From assembly GCF_048128805.1 (NCBI RefSeq), contig NC_135999.1, forward strand, positions 15,291,190 to 15,355,189: a stretch of DNA of 64,000 bases, read 5' to 3'. Positions 56,031-64,000 of this stretch are shown here, one piece after another (positions within the stretch are counted from its first letter, which is position 1; the number at the start of each line of letters is the position of its first letter). The translations under genes and the position numbers were made by a program. Under the pieces are notes generated by a model. That model saw nothing but the letters and a program-made list of their open reading frames with translations, was not told the origin of the DNA and made no database searches. Origin of the DNA: Centroberyx gerrardi. Its lineage: Eukaryota > Chordata > Actinopteri > Beryciformes > Berycidae.

Positions 56031-58045
56031 GACTTCCTCTGATGGCTATCAAGCTTTAACTCAACGAACGTTACTTAAACGCTAAAATGTACTTGCTAAC
56101 ACACTCTGGAGGATACTGACGAATAAGAAGAAAACAACGTAACGTTGCGTTAGCTAACTGGCCCACATTAGCTTGGGAGCTAAGTAGCTAACTAACGACG
56201 TAACGCAGCTAACGTTACTCACTAGCTACAATAATTGCAAAATGGAAGATTTGAGTGCGATCTCCCACGCTAATCGACGACAAGCGAGGATAAGGTCAGT
56301 TATTTAAACTCTTCAGTTTTGTTAGCCTTGTTCCACGCGAAGTTACCCAACGCAACAACTCGACAAACGAACAGAAAACGACAATTGACTCTCCTCCCAG
56401 GCAAAATACTTCCTGCGGTCGAAAGGGTCACGGAATAAAGATTAAGGTTGCATACTGCCACCTTCTGTATGGGAATGGTATATCAGACCAGGACAGAAAG
56501 GTGTACATCTAAAAGTATTGCATTTTCAACGTTGGGACGGATGCGACGTTACCATTTATTGTCAATAATACCATATGGCTATGGCCAGAGATAAGTTATA
56601 AAGCATAGACCGAGCCTGAAATATATGAAGTATTGGCTGCGATCATTTCTTCACAACAGTCACTCTGAGAGTGGTAATGTTAACATTTCCTGTCTTCCAA
56701 CCGCAAGCTAGCTAGCGTAATTTTACTAATAAACAAGCTAACTTATCTAGCCAAAGTTAGCCACTGTTAGAGTGGCCATACGGTTTCTCGAATCGTGTAG
56801 CTAACGTTTGTCGTTAGGTAGGTTAATGTTAATGTCAGTTCTGTCGGTCCGCAAATATTAGCCAGGTAAGGTCATTCTCTGTAACATAACTGTTTGGGGT
56901 TTAGCTTAGCTTACGTTAGCTAGCTAACTGACTTGTGTTTGCTTCAACTTATTTCGTGTCATTTAGCTTCGTGGTAAATGTTAGCAAGCTAAGTAGCATT
57001 AGCTAGCCAGCCTGGTGACTTTTGCTTCGTCTGCTCGGTGTTGTTTTTATGTTCGAAGCTATTAGTGTTGGGTTGATTGTGTTTGACATATAACGTTAGG
57101 CATAGAATCAATCTAGATAACCGTAGCTATAGTTCTCATGAGTCGCAATCGTGGACAACGAAGTTATTGTGTGTTGCCATGGCGATTCTGGGACGAAACC
57201 ATAGCTAGGTCACTAGTGTTAACAGTTGGGTGAGTTTGCCAAGCAACAAGCTATCTTTGACACTACTTTAGGGTTACTAAAATAGTGGTGCGCTGACGGC
57301 AAGTTGTCACAGCACACGTAAAGTTGTTCCGCTCTTGTGAATAGTCAGCTTTCGTAATATAACGTTACGCAGCGTACCTGCTTTAGCTTGTCTTGCTAAG
57401 CATTGGCAGTAGGCTCGCGCTAACTCGCTGCGTGGTGGAGGGAATGTCTCATTGTTTTTTCCCGGGAATCCGAGCGGGCCACACATAGTATCCAACGGTA
57501 GCTAACGGACAGGATCCATTCATAACGAACATAAATAACGGACAGGAAAAACTAACCAACATAAGATCAACGTTACCGATGTAATTGAGCTATTCGCGAC
57601 TGGATAGTTAGACGCGCCATTGGTAAGATATTGCGTTATTGATGCGTTCATGTTATAAATTGAGTTCATAAAACAATATCCGAGATGTTAATATTTTCAT
57701 TTCTAACTTATGGCTAACAATACATCGTTATTAACAGCTGACAAGCTAACGTTACTCCATGCCGAGGGAGATACGTGGGAGAAAGTAAGACTATTAGTTG
57801 TCATTGATTAGTTACTGCCGTGTTTTACTGGTCTAATAGATCCTCGTATAACGTCAGTGACTATGAATGTACAAGTCGCTAGTTGAAGTTTTCCCATACT
57901 TTCCCAATAGTAAAATATTATTTTTTCTAAGAAGAACTTTTAATTTATTGTAAAATTGTTTGAATTGTGTTTGTTGTGCTATGGTCTCTGTGTGGTGACC
58001 AGTATGCATATTGTTGTGAATTCCAGCAGGCTGCAAGTGGGTGAC
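56031..58045. promoter_or_regulatory. Divergent promoter region between sart1 (-) and pcm1 (+)
   Basis: About 2 kb between the two start codons, with no coding frame supported. It is rich in TAACGTTA/GCTAGCTA-type palindromic words (for example near 56150, 56210, 56915, 57090, 57360 and 57745). A candidate non-coding pcm1 first exon ends AGCCAG|GTAAGG near 56867. A shared or closely spaced promoter pair is inferred from gene orientation. Confidence 0.5.
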
Positions 58046-61000
58046 ATGGCAACCGGGGGCACTCCTTTTGATGATGGTGCAGAGGAGCAGGAGCTGCACA
58101 ACTGGACTGTAACCAATGGCAGTCTGGAAGATAGGCTCAATAACATGGTACAGGCTTGGCAGGGCTCTGATAGAAAGTAGAAACACACTTATTTGGTCAT
58201 ATAACTGACAACTTGGCAACATGGCACAGGGTGGACCTGTCATTAGAGACTGGTAGTAAAGACACTCTCACATACTTTGGCAAGGCTCTCGACTTTTATC
58301 ATCACTTGCTTGCAACATTGATAAACATTGATAAAGTACCCCAATTTCGCCATAATTTTGTTAGTCTGCATACAGTAAAAAACTGAACTCTTTAGTCTCT
58401 ACTAAAGTAAATCTTATTGTCAGGGTGACTGTTTTTGTTGTTGATCAGGACTGGGGTGTGCAGCAGAAGAAAGCCAACCGATCCTCGGAGAAGAACAGGA
58501 AGAAGTTGTCTGCTGCGGTGGCGGAGAGCCGGCTGACTAATGACATCTCCCCAGAGTCCACCCCCGGGGCCGGCCGCAGGAGAGCACGCACTCCTCACTC
58601 CTTTCCCCACATCAAGTACACCACCCAGATGTCTGTCCCGGACCAGGCTGAGCTGGATAGGCTGCGTCAGAGGATCAATTTCACAGACCTGGATGAGGTG
58701 AAAAACTACACCATGAATAGAATTTTTATCCCATGTGTTCAATGAGGTCAATATTTTGTAAGTTAATGCAGGTCCCAGGATTAATATTTATCATTGGTGG
58801 GACTGCAGAGAGAAATCAGGAGAAACAAATTTAGATACAATTTCCAGCATGCCTTGTATTACACTGAACACTAGACATGTCAATGTCATTATATCAGGGT
58901 GCGACTAATTAAAAAAAGAGGGGCATGGCCAACTGAGGCAGGAGAGGAGAGAAAAACATTCTTTGCTAGCACAGTAAGTTAGCTAATTTAGAAAGCGGTA
59001 ATCTGTAATCCTTTCACCTCATGGTCACCTACTTTGCAAAATCTCTTCAGTAGTGTATTGTGGTTCATACAAGAATAGCTGAAGTGTGGAGTGTTGTCAT
59101 CCCTTATGTTTTTGACAGCTTCATTACTCTGTAGAGATAGAGATTACTACTGGCTAATTTGTTATTTTGCCACATTCCCATAACAAACAGCATCCGGCTC
59201 TGAGATGGGAAGGCATGGAGCCAACAGAGTGTCATTCCCTAACAGTTGTAGTTTTCAAAATCATAGTACTAGGAATCATGACACAATTTTGACTTAGAAA
59301 ATCCTGAAACCCAGATTTAGGAAAAGAAAAATATCAGAGCAGAGTGGTGTTTGGTATTGGTTTGGTATTCCAATCGGAAGCACTGACACTTTCATGTTCA
59401 TCTGTGGATCTACTAAATTCGATGCATGTTGTTTTGCTGTGTTGCCTTCCTTTAAAATATGGCACTGTGTGATATGGTTGATTCAACAAAGGTAAAGAAT
59501 TTGCTACAATAAACTGTGATGATGTGACTTTGAATTATTTAGCTTAACAACATGCACCATTCATTGAACAATCTACAGTATATGGGTCTGTATCAGAAAA
59601 ATAATTGAACTCAAAACTCAACACTAATGTGAGTCTTTAAACTTTTAAACTTGTTTTGACTGGAATCTCAAGTGATGATTTGTCTGACTTTTGTCTTCTT
59701 TCTGCCTCAGAGGAGCATCGGCAGTGACTCCCAGGGACGTGTCACAGCTGCCAACAACCAGCGGCAGTTGGCTGGAGAGAACAAGAAGCCCTTCAACTTC
59801 CTACCTCTGCATGTAAACACTAACAAAAGCAAGGAGCTGCTCCCTCCTTCCTCCTCTGCCCCAGCCACCCCAGCTATCACCAAGGAAGCTAAGAAGCAGA
59901 GCCCAGGGCTAAGGGACACATTGACTCCTATATTTCCCAGCAAGGAAACTCCTGGGTTCGGTCGTGGTGGAATTGAGAGAGGGCCTCTGGCACACAGAGA
60001 ATATGGGAGAGGAGAGGCTAGCATTGACAGCAGCCAGGTAAGATTTTGCTTGACTGGTGCTGAGATTTATGTCGGTTCTTATTCTAGTCTCATACCTGAT
60101 GACCTACTTGATGCATTGTAAGCCAAGGGTTGAGTGGGACAATGAGGTCTTGCTCACAAAGCAAACAGCAAGAAAAATTATACAGTGCTTGAGGTGCTAC
60201 ATGTATGTGCACGCAGTGAATGCTTTATTTTAATTAAAAAATATTTTTCTGAGTGACTGAAAAGATATTTTTGAGTTCATGTGTCTGTGAGCCATGACTG
60301 AACTTTGGCCCAAATACTTGGTTTACCTTAAGTAGCAGATGCTTAGGAAAATGCAAATTGCATACTTGCTAAGCAGGATTATCATCTTTTTGTGATTTGT
60401 ATTTATTTCCCTTTCAGTTCAGGTTCAGATGAGGATTGCTGATATTCGTTTGTAATTTTCAAAAACTGTTTCATTCCAATTTTGTTTTAGTTTAAAATTT
60501 TCTTGGTAGTTGACAGGAATGAGTCAGTACGAGCTATTTTATGTGTCAAATGTATTGTTAAAAAGGGAAAATCGTGTGCATATTGTGAGACAATTGAGCA
60601 GACACTGAAAGTTATCATAGATATATTTAATTTCAGATATAATTTTAGATTACTTTAACATATTTAATGTTTTCCTCCTTGTTTTATTGTTAATTTTGAT
60701 TAATTATAATAACCTTGCTTTAGAGGACATTCTTTTTATATTTGCTTTCATATCTGAGCCCCTGTTAATATGAAAATGGCATTGTCTGAACGTCACTGCA
60801 CTCAAGACTACTCTGGGAAACTAGAACAAGGATGAAAGTGAGGGAGAGCCAGAGCTGCTGCAGCTAGGCTGTATTTAGGGCAATTTATAAATATGCCACC
60901 CTTGGTGCCCAGTGGGTTTGGTGCCCAACCCCCTTTCTGCCCTTGTTTAGCCTAGTCTGAGCTGTCGCCACAGATGCGCGCTCACCTTTTCCTAGTTCTT

Positions 61001-63974
61001 GCTCTCTCTTCTCTTCATTCACACACCTGACACTCTGTCACACCCTCACACCACCCGCCTCTCTTTGTGCGGTCTCAGGTGGTGAGTAAGCTGGTGCAGA
61101 TCCGGGAGTACATCAGTAAGGCCAGCTCCATGAGGGATGACCTGGTGGAGAAGAATGATGTTCCGGCCAATGTGGAGCGTCTCTCCCATCTCATCGACCA
61201 CCTCAAGGAGCAGGAGAAGTCCTATTTACGCTTCCTGCAGAAAATGCTGGTCAGTCTGTCATCTGTTTCTCTAGCTTCTGGTTTATTTCTTTCAGTGTTA
61301 ATCTACTGGTTTGTCTTTCTTTTGCAGTCAGACTAAGTTACACAATTTCAGCCAAACGTGTTCTGTGATGTGTAATGGTCATGTTTTAGCCATTCATAGT
61401 TGAAGTAGAGCCTGTTTATGTTGCTTTAGCTTGGCAGCTTGCCACACATGTATTTTTAATGGCTGTCTTTCTCTGTGTCCTGAAACACTTCAACAGTCGG
61501 GTCATGTTCCATTTGACGGAAAAACTAGGACATAGCATGCTACCTTCATTTGCAGTGGGGTGGCTTTGTTTTCTGTTGGCTATTATTGTGCCTTGATAGA
61601 AGCATATCCCTGAGATATATGCTAGTGTTTGCCAGACATGTATTTTATGGGTCAAACTGTTCAATTCAGAGGCAAGTTTCTGCTCCTGATATCCCCACAA
61701 CATTCATCAACTAACACGCAGCCATTCCCTTCCTACAGCGCATCTGGGGCAGCATGTCGTCTTCAAAATCATTTTCAGTTACTGACTTTGTCCCTTGAAC
61801 AATGGTAAACACTTGGCAGACAGAACTTGTTTGCCCCTATACTACTATCTTTGAGTCACAGGCTGTCCCTCCTTACTGTTTACACAGGCACGGGAGAACG
61901 AGGAGGATGATGTGGGCACCCTGGACTCGGCAGTGGGCTCAGGCTCGTTGGCAGAAAGCACCTCTCTCAACATTGAGGTGCGCTCTTCAGATGCCTCCAA
62001 TGCCACGGTGTGTACATAGTCGTTGTGGACTGTTAACAAATGAGAACATGTGCTACTCTCTGCCCTTACTGCCCATACTATCTGCTGCATGACACCTGGC
62101 CAGTATTATAGGTATCAGGTGGTACTTGGGTGTCTTCAATTACTGACACAAGGCAATTTCAACTATGCAGATTTTCCTTTCCTTTGCTTTTGTCATGGTA
62201 GGAGGTTTGGCTTATTTGCTTTGTCTGTACCTGACAAACTTCTCCTGCCTTTACTGCTGAGTCGCAGTGCGGAATTGCTGTTTCTGTGTCTGGTTAGATT
62301 CAATGTTTGTAATTGTGTGTGGGTGTGTATTTTCTAGGGCGGTAGGGCAGAGGCAGTGCGACGTGACCAGAAGGAAGAGTTGGAGAACTTGCGTAAGCAG
62401 CATGAACTGCTGAAGAAGATGCTGGAGCAGCAGGAGCAGCTCCGGGCCCTGCAGGGCCGGCAGGCAGCACTACTGGCCATGCAGCACAGTGCAGAACAGG
62501 CTATTGCTGTCATTGATGATACTGGTAAGAGACACACTCACAGGCATGTTCACAGCCAAGTACAGAGCAGTGGTTGTATGTGGGGTTGAGCAAAGTCGTT
62601 CACCAGCACGTTGTGCAGGTGCTTTCATTTTTTTTCTAGGGAAAAAATCCTCCAACTTAATTTTCTTGCAGAGAACAATTTGTCATTAGGTAAAACGGTT
62701 AAGGGTAGGAATCTTCAGGTAATCTTTTGATGAGATTTTAATTCACAGGGCTTTTCATTATAAAATTCTTCTCGATGCATCACAATTTTCAGTTCAGTAC
62801 ATTATGATTTTCATATTTCCACCACATTAAATGATTAAAAAATAAGTCAGCTAGAGGTACTTTAAATACATTATTTTTTTATTGTGTAAATAAACATAAA
62901 TCAACATGACTGGAGCAGCCACAATGATGGGGACAAGGGGATAAGTGCTGTTTATGGGTTTTCTTCACAAAAAGGTTGTTATAAAATATGTGTAAAATGT
63001 TGATTCGAACAGCCCCTACACAAAAAATATTTTGCTGTATAACGAGAACACCCCAACAATCGGTTTTCAATTTAATTTTTATAATGTGTTTTTACATTGA
63101 ATACAGGTTAGGAGGTCACCGAATGAACATTTCAAGTATGAAGGACATACTTGACAAATTGATTTTGTAGTGTGCATAACCTCAAAAACACTAGATGATG
63201 ATGGTGAGCTAGTAACAGGAGTCTGAGTGTGATATTCACATGACTGCAACCAGATGATATTGTTTTTTTTCCACTTTTGCCTTGCTAGCCAGACAACTCT
63301 TTCTTAAACTGTGCTAAACAAAGCTCAGACTTCCATTCTGTCACAACTCTTCTTTTTGACAGTGCCATCTAATATTAAATAGTATAGTTACACATTTAAA
63401 TCCCAAGAAAAGTAGGATTATGAGTCTTTCCTTTTTATTTCTCTTCCCACCCCTAATAACGGCATAGTTAAGTATTTATTGTTTTATGTATTGTTTTACT
63501 GGGAAATTTATTCAAAACCCTATACATTATCTTACATGATTCAACTCTATCATAGGAGAAAAGAACCGCAATAATGTTTTTCATTGTTTTTTATTCAGTG
63601 ACCAGTATCCATGGTCTGCTTTGGTCCAATTTGGCCAAACTTCGCTAAAAAGTATTTTCCTCCAAAAAAAAAATAAAGTTGGAAGTTTCATTAGTTTTGA
63701 GCACAGAATATAAGCAAATGTACAGTGTCTGTGATGATCGCTGGAGCAAATACAACACTGGCACACACACAAACACACACATGCACACATCAGGAAAAAA
63801 TTGACATTTATGTTTAATACTGTAATACTTTAATATTTTAATTTGGCTTGTGATGTTGCACCAGTTGTCACGGAAACCACAGGCAGCGTGTCTGGCCTGA
63901 GCATCACATCAGAACTGAACGAGGAGTTGAACGACTTGATCCAGAGGTTCCACAACCAGCTGCATGACTCTCAG
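58046..63974 (+). CDS. pcm1: Pericentriolar material 1 (PCM1), N-terminal 422 residues; runs off the window
   Basis: Seven coding exons on the + strand: 58046-58147, 58449-58697, 59711-60037, 61079-61249, 61888-62007, 62338-62524 and 63865-63974. All are GT-AG and in phase, and the last ends in a donor at 63975, so the gene continues. Key matches are MATGGTPFDDG, RLNNM-DWGVQQKKANRSSEK, RRARTPHSFPH, RQRINFTDLDERSIGSDSQG, SHLIDHLKEQEKSY and EQLRALQGRQAALLAMQH. The last exon has SITSELNEELNDLIQRFHNQ. PCM1 is the scaffold of centriolar satellites and acts in centrosome assembly and ciliogenesis. The visible part contains the first coiled-coils. Exon 61888-62007 and the start of the next encode about 35 residues (GTLDSAVGSGSLAEST and onward) absent from the human segment I recall. 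The ATG at 58046 lies one short stretch after the acceptor. Confidence 0.96.
58698..59710 (+). other. pcm1 intron 2
   Basis: About 1 kb of AT-rich intron with consensus ends. No repeat or gene is recognised. Confidence 0.65.
60038..61078 (+). other. pcm1 intron 3
   Basis: About 1 kb of AT-rich intron ending in a C/T-rich acceptor region. Nothing else is recognised. Confidence 0.65.
61250..61887 (+). other. pcm1 intron 4
   Basis: About 0.64 kb of intron. The short frames in it have no similarity to known proteins that I can recognise. Confidence 0.65.
62525..63864 (+). other. pcm1 intron 6
   Basis: About 1.3 kb of AT-rich intron with a CA tract near 63762-63785. No gene is recognised. Confidence 0.65.
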
Positions 63975-64000
63975 GTACACTAGACACTGCAATGTCATCC

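Overview
This is vertebrate nuclear DNA, almost certainly from a ray-finned fish. Genes are split into short exons with GT-AG introns, intergenic DNA is AT-rich, and there are fish-type SINE/LINE tails and many (CA)n/(TG)n tracts. All six protein families recognised have clear vertebrate counterparts. The species cannot be named from the sequence.

Layout, left to right. (1) 672-1716, + strand: the last three coding exons of a tolloid-like metalloprotease (CUB domains), most likely tll1. It converges on (2) stox2 (storkhead-box 2), - strand, 6250-23227, with two alternative coding first exons. (3) casp3, - strand, 27074-30110, six coding exons with the catalytic His and Cys and the internal IETD processing site. 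(4) 31505-33523, - strand: a GPI-anchored ecto-ADP-ribosyltransferase-like protein whose catalytic Arg and Ser motifs look substituted. (5) 33.2-37.2 kb: a patchwork of LINE pieces, a 1.47-kb element with terminal inverted repeats, and internal duplications. (6) osbp (oxysterol-binding protein), - strand, 40933-51144, fifteen constitutive coding exons plus five tandem mini-exons. (7) sart1, - strand, 53715-56030, as one uninterrupted 771-codon frame. (8) pcm1, + strand, from 58046 off the right edge (first seven coding exons), head-to-head with sart1 across a promoter region.

The tll1-stox2-casp3 side matches gene content of human 4q, while osbp-sart1 (human 11q) and pcm1 (human 8p) come from other ancestral blocks. 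The mobile-element patch lies at the join.

The most unusual observation is in osbp. Between the exon ending in phase 1 at 43289 and the last exon starting at 41075 lie five candidate mini-exons of 33-48 nt. All have lengths divisible by three and are phase 1-1, all start with C after AG, and all are followed by the same heptamer GCAAGTA. That heptamer is the non-canonical GC-AG donor consensus. They appear to be a tandemly duplicated set of GC-AG cassette or mutually exclusive exons that diversify a Ser/Pro/acidic linker just before the OSBP C-terminus. Other points worth a second look are the intronless sart1, the catalytically altered ADP-ribosyltransferase, a perfect 30-bp hairpin in an osbp intron and the duplicated segments in the mobile-element patch.
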